Shown piece by piece: positions 24,454 to 33,600 of a stretch of DNA of 64,000 bases. Each line of letters begins with the position of its first letter. Position 1 is the first letter of the stretch. Position numbers and translations under genes: made by a program. The stretch spans positions 18,819 through 82,818 of the forward strand of contig CAMNBU010000005.1 in NCBI GenBank assembly GCA_946533395.1, in the 5' to 3' direction. This DNA comes from UBA4292 sp002395865 (GTDB lineage Bacteria; Bacillota; Clostridia; Lachnospirales; Lachnospiraceae). A model generated the notes under the pieces. That model made no database searches. It had not been told where the DNA came from and saw only the letters and a program-made list of their open reading frames with translations.

Positions 24454-25005
24454 ATGGCTGTAACGGACGAGGAGTACTACGACCGTTTTATAAAATACCG
24501 CGATGAAGACGATCTGGCGGCTCTCCTCGCAAGGCATAGGGAGAGCCTAATGCTCTTCATAGACAGCTATGTGCACGATCTGTGCGACGCCGAGGAGCTG
24601 ATGATGGACGCGTTTGCGGCTGTCGCCGCAGGGCGGACGATTTTTTCGGGGCGCAGCTCATTTAAGACATGGTTGTTTTCGATAGGCAAAAAACTGGCTC
24701 TTTCGCACATACGCGGCAAAAGGCAGTATTCTCCCCTCGACGAGAACACACCGGGTGCGCAGACTGACGCTCCCGAGCTCGAGTTTCTCAAAAAGGAGCG
24801 AAACCGGGAGCTCTACGCCGCGCTGGAGCGAATCAACGAAGACTACAGAACGATACTGATACTGCTCTACTTCGAGGGCATGGATCACGAGGAGGCCGGA
24901 CGCGTGATGGGTAAGAATAAACGTCAGATCTATCATCTGGCCGAGAGAGGAAGAAAGGCTCTTCGCGAGGAGCTGGTGAAGGTTGGGTTCGATCATTATG
25001 CCTGA
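24454..25005 (+). CDS. RNA polymerase sigma factor, ECF type
   Basis: A 183-residue sigma-70 family protein. Region 2 is seen in DAEELMMDAFAAVAAGR and SFKTWLFSIGKKLALSHIRG; region 4 as a helix-turn-helix in LLYFEGMDHEEAGRVMG followed by KNKRQIYHLAERGRKALREE. Size and the two-domain layout are those of extracytoplasmic function sigma factors. ATG 24454 is supported by GAGGAG 9 nt upstream. The following gene starts inside its last codons. Targets are unknown. Confidence 0.88.
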   Translation: MAVTDEEYYDRFIKYRDEDDLAALLARHRESLMLFIDSYVHDLCDAEELMMDAFAAVAAGRTIFSGRSSFKTWLFSIGKKLALSHIRGKRQYSPLDENTPGAQTDAPELEFLKKERNRELYAALERINEDYRTILILLYFEGMDHEEAGRVMGKNKRQIYHLAERGRKALREELVKVGFDHYA

Positions 25006-25828
25006 TAAATATGAAACTTTATTTGGAATCATAGGGGTCATTATCGAGATAGGACCCGTAGTATTATCTCTTCTGGTCTCTCTTTGCCTGCTGCTGTGTA
25101 TCATACGAGACATATCGCATGGTTCCGGCTCCAGAAAAACGATTCTCTTCGCCTTCGGCATGGCCTGTATGCTCCTTAGCAACATCTACTGGATCATATA
25201 CGACATACTGCGCTCCGGACAGAGGATGCCATTTGCCGCCAATGAGATAAGTGAATGGGCTCTCTTTCTGCTGCTGGGTGCCGCCCTTTCGGCCGCTTTC
25301 CCAAAGAAAGATTCCGCGCTTGTTCAGAAGATATTTGCCGCGGTCTTTGCCACCGCCAATACCGCCCTGTGGATCGCGTGGTCCGGCGAATGGATACAGG
25401 ATGTCGTGACCGGCCTGTGTCTTTTGTATTTTCTGTGCAATATCGCGCAGGGCGCAAAGGACACGAAGGCTCTGGGACGGATACAATGGGCGGCACTTTC
25501 AGCCGCATGCGTGCTGTCGGTAACATTTCAGGCATTATGCTTTTTCCTTCCGGAGTCATATACCGTATACAACGTGATGTCTGAACCCCTGAGTTCACTT
25601 TCTCTGTCTGCTTTCGTGCTCTATTCCTTCGTAAAGGCGCTAAAGCTCAGATTCTCGGGAGATCGCGGCAAAAGCTCCTGCTACGCGTTCATCGCCTACG
25701 CCCTCTGCTTATGCGGCATGTACATGACATCGGGGCTCTTCTATGTGGGTTTCTACATCGCAAACTCAGTGTTCACGATCACGATATACAGATCATTTGC
25801 AAAGGAGGGCGGTCATGATATACGCTGA
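24998..25828 (+). CDS. multi-pass membrane protein, unknown function
   Basis: A 276-residue protein with about eight hydrophobic segments spread over its whole length and short loops, no signal peptide and no motif I can name. The start ATG 24998 lies within the last codons of the sigma factor gene (8-nt overlap), with GAAGG rather far upstream, so translation is probably coupled. Its end overlaps the start of the PrsW-type protease gene by 14 nt. Sandwiched between a sigma factor and a probable site-1 or intramembrane protease, it may be part of the signal path that controls the sigma factor. Confidence 0.75.
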   Translation: MPDKYETLFGIIGVIIEIGPVVLSLLVSLCLLLCIIRDISHGSGSRKTILFAFGMACMLLSNIYWIIYDILRSGQRMPFAANEISEWALFLLLGAALSAAFPKKDSALVQKIFAAVFATANTALWIAWSGEWIQDVVTGLCLLYFLCNIAQGAKDTKALGRIQWAALSAACVLSVTFQALCFFLPESYTVYNVMSEPLSSLSLSAFVLYSFVKALKLRFSGDRGKSSCYAFIAYALCLCGMYMTSGLFYVGFYIANSVFTITIYRSFAKEGGHDIR

Positions 25829-26450
25829 AAATATCCTCCTGTGCATCGCCATACCACTTTGCTGCTCACTGTTGTTTGTGAGAGGGGATGTGCGTCGTTT
25901 CGTAGGCGCATTTCTGCTGGGCATGGGTGTTTGCCTCCTGTCCGCCTACATAAGCGGCTTTATAAATATGGCCACGGGGCTCGGTTCCTCCGACACCTCC
26001 GTCTTCATCTCCCCCATAGTCGAGGAGCTTATGAAGCTCATGCCCCTTCTGTTCTTCCTGCTCATGTTTGAGCCCGAGAGCTCGGTACTGGCCAACATCG
26101 CAACCGCGATAGGCGCGGGCTTCGCGACCTTCGAAAACTGCTGCTACATCCTGAGTTCGGGGGCGGATAATCTGTCCTATGTCATGATACGAGGCATGTC
26201 CGTCGGCATCATGCACATCGTTAGCATCTTTTCCCTGGCCATGTGGTTCGACATCGCCAAGCGCCTGAAGGTGCTCTCCTTCCCCATCATCATCGGAGCC
26301 ATGTCGCTGTCAATGACATTTCACGCCATCTACAACCTTCTTGTCTGTGGAGGCGGCACTTCCGCCATCATCGGCTACCTTCTTCCTCTTTTTACCGCGA
26401 TAGTTCTTGCGATCCTCTACAAGAGGCTTCAGGAAAAGCTGGTCAGATAG
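25815..26450 (+). CDS. PrsW-family intramembrane metalloprotease-like protein
   Basis: A 211-residue integral membrane protein with the three PrsW motifs: SPIVEELMKLMP (EExxK type), FATFENCCYI (FxxxEN) and FHAIYNLL (HxxYN). PrsW in Bacillus subtilis makes the first cut in anti-sigma factor RsiW, releasing an ECF sigma factor. Here the gene follows an ECF sigma gene and an unknown membrane protein, so a similar role is a reasonable inference. ATG 25815 is fixed by GGAGGGCGGTC immediately upstream; earlier in-frame codons lack a site. A terminator follows. Confidence 0.88.
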   Translation: MIYAENILLCIAIPLCCSLLFVRGDVRRFVGAFLLGMGVCLLSAYISGFINMATGLGSSDTSVFISPIVEELMKLMPLLFFLLMFEPESSVLANIATAIGAGFATFENCCYILSSGADNLSYVMIRGMSVGIMHIVSIFSLAMWFDIAKRLKVLSFPIIIGAMSLSMTFHAIYNLLVCGGGTSAIIGYLLPLFTAIVLAILYKRLQEKLVR

Positions 26451-26458
26451 ATACCCAC

Positions 26459-26490
26459 ACCGCCCCGCAGGGGGCGGTCTTATTATTTTT
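26459..26490 (+). terminator. terminator after the PrsW-type gene
   Basis: Eight-base arms ACCGCCCC / GGGGCGGT with a 4-nt loop (26459-26478), then a T-rich tract. Confidence 0.85.
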
Positions 26491-26575
26491 GAAAAAAATT
26501 TATAAACCGGTGGGTAAAAACGCAAAAAGCTGCAACTAATATACAGAAACGTATTTGCGATCGGAGGTGATCATA

Positions 26576-26914
26576 TTGAGATACACATCGGATGAGGCGC
26601 TTTCGGAGATCCTTAAGCGCTCGGAAAAGATAAGAGAAAAAAGAAGGAGACGAAACGAGAGGCTTCTCGCAGGAGCCTCGGGCATGCTGCTGATAGTACT
26701 GCTCGTATCCATAACCCTTCTGGGAGGTTACACGGTAAATCCCGCGACCGACAGCGTCATGGGATCGTTCCTGCTCTCGGCGGAGGCCGGCGGATACATA
26801 CTCGTGGCGGTGCTCGCATTTGCGCTGGGCATAGCGGTCACATTCCTCTGCTTAAAGATCAGAGAGAGAAACAAAGACAATCCTCATACAAAGGAAAAGG
26901 AGGACGGCAAATGA
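26576..26914 (+). CDS. small membrane protein, two transmembrane segments
   Basis: A 112-residue protein: basic N terminus (RSEKIREKRRRRNERLLAG), two transmembrane helices (about 42-62 and 80-100) and a basic C terminus. The start is a TTG at 26576, chosen because GGAGGTGAT lies 8 nt upstream; the N-terminal RYTSDEALSEIL then reads as a normal cytoplasmic helix. The stop codon overlaps the start of the downstream protease gene (ATGA). Function unknown. Confidence 0.72.
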   Translation: MRYTSDEALSEILKRSEKIREKRRRRNERLLAGASGMLLIVLLVSITLLGGYTVNPATDSVMGSFLLSAEAGGYILVAVLAFALGIAVTFLCLKIRERNKDNPHTKEKEDGK

Positions 26915-27612
26915 GGAGGATGAGCCTGCGCGGGCTGATACTCGCCGTATCGGCCGCAGCGTTTTTATCCTCCTGTTCCCCCGCAGACACGTCGTCCCCG
27001 GCAGTTAAGCCCCCGGCAGATACGGCGCCCAGCAGCTTCATCGACAAACCCCTGCTTTTGGAGGCGGCCGCAGCCTCGGTGGTAAAGCTCGAAGCTTATG
27101 ATGACAACGACATCCGCATCGCTACGGGAAGCGGATTTGCGGCATTGTCCGAAGGGGTGATCATCACCGCCTGCCATGTGGTCACGAACGCGGAGCGTAT
27201 AGTAGCCACACGCGACGACGGGGAGACATTTACACTGGGAAGGATAATCGAGGCCGACACAGAGCTGGATCTGGCCATATGTGCCCTCCCCGAGGGGGTC
27301 GGTCTCCCTCTACTGGCTGCGGCAGAAAACGAACTGCACCGTGGTGAGCGGGTCGCGGTGATAGGAAGCCAGTTCGGGGTCTTAAATCTCATCACGCAGG
27401 GAAACTACTGCGGAACATGGAACAGTGAAGGAAATGACTGGCTGCTGTTTACGGCTCCCGTATCGGGAGGAAGCAGCGGCGCACCGGTTTTAAACAGTCT
27501 TGGCGAGGTCATCGGAGTGGTCTCCGGTACCTATGACAGCGGACAGAACATGAATATAGCGACTCCGATAGCGGCAGCCGCAAAACTGAATGGAGGGCAG
27601 AAGTTTGAATGA
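26911..27612 (+). CDS. trypsin-like serine protease lipoprotein
   Basis: A 233-residue secreted lipoprotein (lipobox LSSC, Cys22) with a proline/threonine-rich linker and a chymotrypsin-fold protease domain. The triad is visible: His in ITACHVVTNAERI, Asp in DTELDLAICALPE, Ser in VSGGSSGAPVLNS. It has no PDZ domain, unlike DegP/HtrA, and so is closer to V8-like or single-domain HtrA proteases. ATG 26911 is preferred because AAGGAGG lies 7 nt upstream. The stop codon lies inside the GTTTGAA/TTCAAAC inverted repeat. Being next to the giant surface protein, it may process or control exported proteins; that is inference. Confidence 0.86.
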   Translation: MRRMSLRGLILAVSAAAFLSSCSPADTSSPAVKPPADTAPSSFIDKPLLLEAAAASVVKLEAYDDNDIRIATGSGFAALSEGVIITACHVVTNAERIVATRDDGETFTLGRIIEADTELDLAICALPEGVGLPLLAAAENELHRGERVAVIGSQFGVLNLITQGNYCGTWNSEGNDWLLFTAPVSGGSSGAPVLNSLGEVIGVVSGTYDSGQNMNIATPIAAAAKLNGGQKFE

Positions 27613-27687
27613 AATCATTCAAACTTTCATCGGTGCCGCGGCAGGCACGACACCGATGGGCACCATGCCTGCGGCAAGGTACAATAG
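27603..27687 (+). ncRNA. leader pseudoknot motif, copy 2, with short upstream hairpin
   Basis: A hairpin GTTTGAATGA/TCATTCAAAC (27603-27624) is followed by stem CATCGGTG..CG / CG..CACCGATG (27628-27638 with 27648-27658), 9-nt loop CGGCAGGCA (27639-27647) and TGCCTGC (27666-27672) complementary to the loop, 15 nt before the ATG. It is clearly homologous to copy 1 (18784-18853). Differences include A-U to C-G in the stem and repair of a mismatch to G-C. Confidence 0.65.
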
Positions 27688-30600
27688 ATGAAAGCTAACC
27701 GAAAACCAAGAGTACCCATTATCATCGCGGCAGTCGCTATCGCCGCGGCTGCAATCATCGGCCTGATAGTATTTCTTGCGTCCGGGGGCAAAAAGGACGA
27801 TAAGAATATAGCTCAGGAGACGACACAGGGTTCAGAGACCGATCCGAGTAAAGAAAATGATCCGGGAGGCAACAAACCGGGCGAAGGCGACGAAGACGGC
27901 GCGTTTACAGTCAGCTTCGCCGTAAGGGAGACAGCAAGCGCTTACGAGCGAGAAAATGCCGTGCTTCCCGCCTCTGTAGCCGTAGCGCCCGGAACACAGG
28001 TGGGCCAGCTCGACATCCCCGAGTGCCCCAATATGATGTTCCTCGCGTACAGCTATGACGCGGCAGGTATCAAGAAAGCTCAGGACACCGACCGCATCGA
28101 CGGCAATATAACGCTCTATCCCTGCTTCGCGACCATGGACGGCATGGGAAATACAGCAGGCTTTGATTATGTATCGAAGACGGATGTCGACTGCGACTAC
28201 GCGATCGACATCATCACTTACGGGCTCACAGAGGACGAGATCAGAAGTATCTTCTCGGTAGAGCGCGCCAGCATGGGCGGCGACCCCATGGGATACGACC
28301 TCATTTCCATTCGCGAAAAGGATACCGTGGAATGGCTCACCTCCTCCGGTATCAGGGAGGAGACCGCCAAGGCCGTATGGACATGCATCAAGCAGAAAGA
28401 GACCGAGGGCGCACAGCTCACGCAGCTTCTCAATGCGCTCACATCGTCCGAAGAGCACTTCGACGAGCTCAGCCAGACTCAGATCACCGATATCGTTACC
28501 CGTTTCGCGCCCGAGGAGATCACCGGCAGCGACTACGAGAAGGCGCCCATGATCGATGACGATATGCAGGCAGTCCTCGAGGCTCTCGACATTGACATAG
28601 CTACCGTAACTCCGGAAGCCCTCATGGAGCGCTACGGCCTCTCTGAGGACGACAGCCTACAGCGCTTCTGGCGCGAGGACGTAGGGCTTACCGTCGAGCA
28701 GGTCCTCTTCCTTGAGGATATCGTATACGCGAGGAAGGAGATCCGCGGCGACAAGTGGCAGATCGTGCCCCGCGGCGGCGCATGGGAGGGCGGCGAAATA
28801 TATTCGATCATCGCTTCCGACACTTCCCGCGCGAGATTCATCTTTAACGACGAGCCCACAGGCAGGGAGGTCGTAAAATACAACATTACCACAAGGCTCG
28901 AGGAAGTCGAGAACATAAGCATCGACCCCCGCGTGATACATCTTAATGCCGATGAGGTGGAGGGTGTCGAGTATCTCGGCCTTCTATCCCTTGAGATGGA
29001 TGAAAACGGCAATATCACCGCAGACGAAAACACAGGCTCCGGTGTCATGACCTACAACGGCAGCGAGAAGATAAACGCAGGCGACACTGTGGCTGTAAAC
29101 CGCGGCGCCTACGACGAGAACGGTCTCACAAGCGGTGAGGTCGCATACCTTCTCATAAAGGAGGTACAGGGCGGCGGCAAATACGCCTATGAGTACGCAA
29201 AGATAGAAAATGTCCTCTTTATAGCCGACAATATCCCCGTAAAGGATGACGGAAGCATCGGGGACGGAACCATCACCATAGCGGCAGCCGATCTTGATTT
29301 TTCGAAGGCGGACTTCTCCTCTTTCGGACTGGACGAAAAAACAAAACTGGATGCAGGCGACTATCTGACCTTCTACACCGGCTCCTTGGGAGGAGCGGAT
29401 TACAAGGTTACCGGACACGCTGTCGTGGACTCCGTATCCGCCTCGGGCGAGTCATATACCGTCACCTACTCTTCTATCACCGAAGAGCAGCTCACGGCTC
29501 CCGAGCTTCTGCTGTACACAGAGCTTCCTCAGATGGAATTCGAGCTCACGCAGCAGAACGAGGATGCCCTTCGCGAGCAGATCGAGAAGAATATCATGCA
29601 GAGCGGTATCGTGGAGGAGACAGAGGACTTCTTCACCGCGCTCCTCACTGACGGCTCACTCGATTTTGACAGCTATGAGCACGGCGACGAGCTCAGAAGA
29701 ATGGTGATCAACACCGACGGCGAGGATCTTACTCTTGCGGATCTGCGTCTGCTTGCGGACGGCGGCAAGGTCGAGGTCAGCGACGTTCACGTGACCTTCC
29801 TCGCGGGCATCAATCTGCAGCATTTCTCGGGCAAGGGCTTAAGAGGCGAGGCTGCGGTAACATTTACAATAAGCATCGCCATAGGCGACGCAGGATCGCT
29901 TGAGATCCAGCCGGCCATCGTATTCGAGCAGGAGTTCCTGCTCACACCTTCCGTAAAGGTGGTCCGCAACAAGAACAAGTTGGGCTTCACATCTTCACTC
30001 GATATCACCGCGTCGTTCTCCGCAGGTACCTATTCGGGTCTCGGCGTCACAGTGACTGCGCAGACCAAGGCGCCCAAGAACGGCAACGCCGACAAGGACT
30101 GGTCGGAAATGGTCGGCGGCTTCATCGATAACGGTAACGCTGACTCTCTCGAGGCGCGCCAGAAGGCAGCCCAGCTCCTTATAAAGGGCGGAGATTTCCT
30201 GCAGAAGCAGAGCGACAAGCAGAAGAAAAAGAATCAGGGACAGGGCTTCGACTCCACCCTGACCAACGATGATCCCAACAAGACCGGTAAGGATTCGAAG
30301 CAGGATTATGTTTCACCGGGTCTCGGCGGCGACCTGCCCGACAAGTATTCGCGCATGCTCTCGAATGACGCGAAGTACATAAAGCTGGTCGATGTCGATC
30401 TGGGCAGCTTCGATATGCCCATAGACCCCGCCGGCATCATCCATGTGGGTCTCAAGATCAATTTCAACATCAGCATGAAGATCAATGCCATGATCGGCGC
30501 AGGCGTGACCTATGAGAACGCAAAATGCTACTCATATCACTTCCGCGCGAAGATCTGGGGCGGCGGTGATGAATATTCGGAGTCTAATCTCTCCTCCTCC

Positions 30601-33600
30601 ACAAACCGCGCCACAGTCACGGACATAAAGGAATCCACCTTCCGCGCGGACTTCTACGCATTCGGTATGGTCGGTGTCCGCATGGGCGTTAGCATCGACC
30701 TGCGCGTCGGCGTATTCTCCACAGACCTCGACTCCGTGGGCGTGGTAGCAAGCGCCGGAGCATACGCGGAGCTCTACGGCTTCCTGTATGTCTACTACGA
30801 AAAGAAGGCCTCGCAGCCTGCCAAGAGCGGCGCGAGCGGTTCCCTGCTTTTTGAGGTGGGTATCTACACCGATATAAGCGTAAAGGTACAGATCGGCGCC
30901 GGCAAGGCGTCAAAGAGCTGGAGCCTGTACAGCTCGAAGCTGCCCTTCGTGCAGCTGGGCTGCGTGGAATTTCCTCTCGACTTCATAATAAAGCCTACAG
31001 ATTCGAAACTGCAGGTCAAGATACCCGACGGTCAGAACACCGTAAAGCTGGATTCGTCCATATTTGAGATGAAGCTGATGGCTCTTAATTCCGGCAAGGT
31101 CGTCAATAAGAATATGGATTCAAACGCCGTTTCCGAGGACGATGCGACACCGTTTACTGCAACCATAATCACCACGGGCAATAAAGAGGATACAAACGGC
31201 CTTACATTGTCCACATCAAGAAGCTGGAAGCAGTTCAATGAAAAGCATTTCATCGTAGAGTGCTTCGATCTCACGAGCGAGAACGGTGAAAGGATCGAGG
31301 GCGCGTCTTCGTTCCAGTACCTGCCGGGTTCGAACGAGATCTTCATCTGCCCTCTCGACAACAACAAGAACGATATATGGGGAGAGGTGGTCTTCACCTA
31401 CAGAAACAACGCGTTCGGCTTCAACACCGAAAAGCTCCAGAGAACAGTAAAGGTACACTGGACAGGCGTATCCTGCACGGCAATGGTAGAGTACTACCTC
31501 GTGGATGACTCGGGGCAGCAGCTCGCGGGCACCGGCGCAGTCAGCGGATTTGACGCCATAAGATGCTACGTCGATATCGATGAGGGTCTTTGCAACAAGT
31601 TCCCCGGCTACGGTCTTTTGCATCTGGGCTACCCGGACGAGGACGATCTCCGCGATCAGTACTACACGGCAAGCAATGCCTACTCAGCGGCAAGGCGGCA
31701 CGCAAACGCGCTCTCAAGCATAGCGGCCACTGCCCGCGTGGGAGACTACGTGGATGTCGAGAAGGAACTGGCTGCCGAGGAGGCTCAAAGAGAGGCCAAC
31801 CGCCTGTTTGAGGTGGTCGCGGCGGTAGGCAAATACTACGAGCTGTACTACGAGAACAATGAAAAAGCCGTGGCAGAAGGAAAGGGCACGACCTACTTCA
31901 CGATGCGCGGAAATAACACGATCGTCCGTATCTACTACAAAAAACTGAACCGTCCCACCACGTGGACGATATACGACGACGAGGGCGAGTGGAAGTGCTC
32001 AACGGAAAGCTTCCCCATCGGTGACGGCAAATATACAAACAAATACTCGGATCAGGAGCTGCTGCAGAACCGCCCGATACTCGAATTCATGCCCTCGGTG
32101 CTTGAGGATTATCTGGGAGATCATTACAGCATCAAATGGTACACCGTCGATTGCGCCGACTACGGCTGGTGGTCGTATGCGCTTCTGTGGGAGGCCTCCG
32201 CAAATGCTCAGCAGATGTTAAGGGACGGCACATTCTACACGGACAGCCGTGTAAAGCCTGTAGATAAGGATACTTTGTACGACGGCACCAACGTGGCCGT
32301 CATCGGAGTGGCAACACCTGATAGATTCACGGTGCGCTGGCTGATCGAAGATGAGGCATTTGCAGTCACACAGGTCAAGTACGGCGGACGCATCAGCGTG
32401 CCCGACGGCGAGCCCAAGAAGGACGGATATACCTTCGTATCATGGATCAGCGAGGACGGCGAGGATGTGGACGGAACGCTTCGCATGCCCGGACACGATA
32501 TAGAGGTCTACCCTGTATTTGCCGGCGATCCTCACAAGGTAACATGGATATACGGTAAAAAGAGAGTGGAGACCGAGGTAACTACCGGTTCATCGATCTA
32601 TGACTGCGTTCCCGAGGAGCTGCTTTCGGAGGGCTTCGTGATCTGGAGAACGCAGGAGGCAGAAGGTCAGGGCGAGATCGACCCCGATTATGATATGCCA
32701 AACTCCGACCTCACACTGTACGGGAGACCCGGCCTTGGCTTTAGCTCCATCACCTGGATGGAGGACGATGACATCATCCGCAGAGACTTTGTAGAGATCG
32801 GTACAAAGCCGGTTGCTCCCGGGCTTACGGCGAGGGAAGGCCTCGATCTCGTATGGATGATAAACGACGAGGTAATGCAATCCAACTATCTCGCATCGCG
32901 CGAGGACATATTCGCGTTCGCGTTCTGGCACAAGCACGAGTGGAGCGAGGAGACATCGTCCGTTGCAGCCACCTGTTCGGCACCGGGTCTGCACGGAACG
33001 AAGTGCTCCGTCTGCGGACTTCTCACCGAGGTCGAGGAGATACCCATTGACCCGAACGCGCACAAGTGGGTCGAGTATACCGCAAAGGAAGCCACCTGCT
33101 GCGAGAAGGGCGTGATCGGAAGACACTGCGCATGGTGCGATGCAATCGATGAAAGCTACGCTGAGGCCGTTGACATCGATCCCACAAACCACACCGGAAG
33201 GCAGGAGGTCCGCGACGCGGAGGAGCCCACCTGCAAGGCCGGCTACACAGGCGACACATACTGCGCGGACTGCGGCGAGCTGCTCTTTACCGGAGAAGCG
33301 ATACCGGCGACAGGCGCTCACACCAAGACACATATCATAAACTATAAGGAGCCCACCTGTACGGTGATAGGATACTCGGGCGACGAGGTCTGCGACAACT
33401 GCGGCATCTGCGTAAGGAAGGGCTACGGCCTGCCTACAAAGAGCCATGTGGGTGTAGTTGACGGCTCCGAGGACGCCACCTGCGTCTCTCCCGGCAAGGT
33501 CATCTGGAAATGTGAGAACTGTGACTACACATGGACAGTTGAGTACAGCCCGATAGACCCCGAAGCACACGACTGGGACGACGGCGTGATCACAAAGGAG

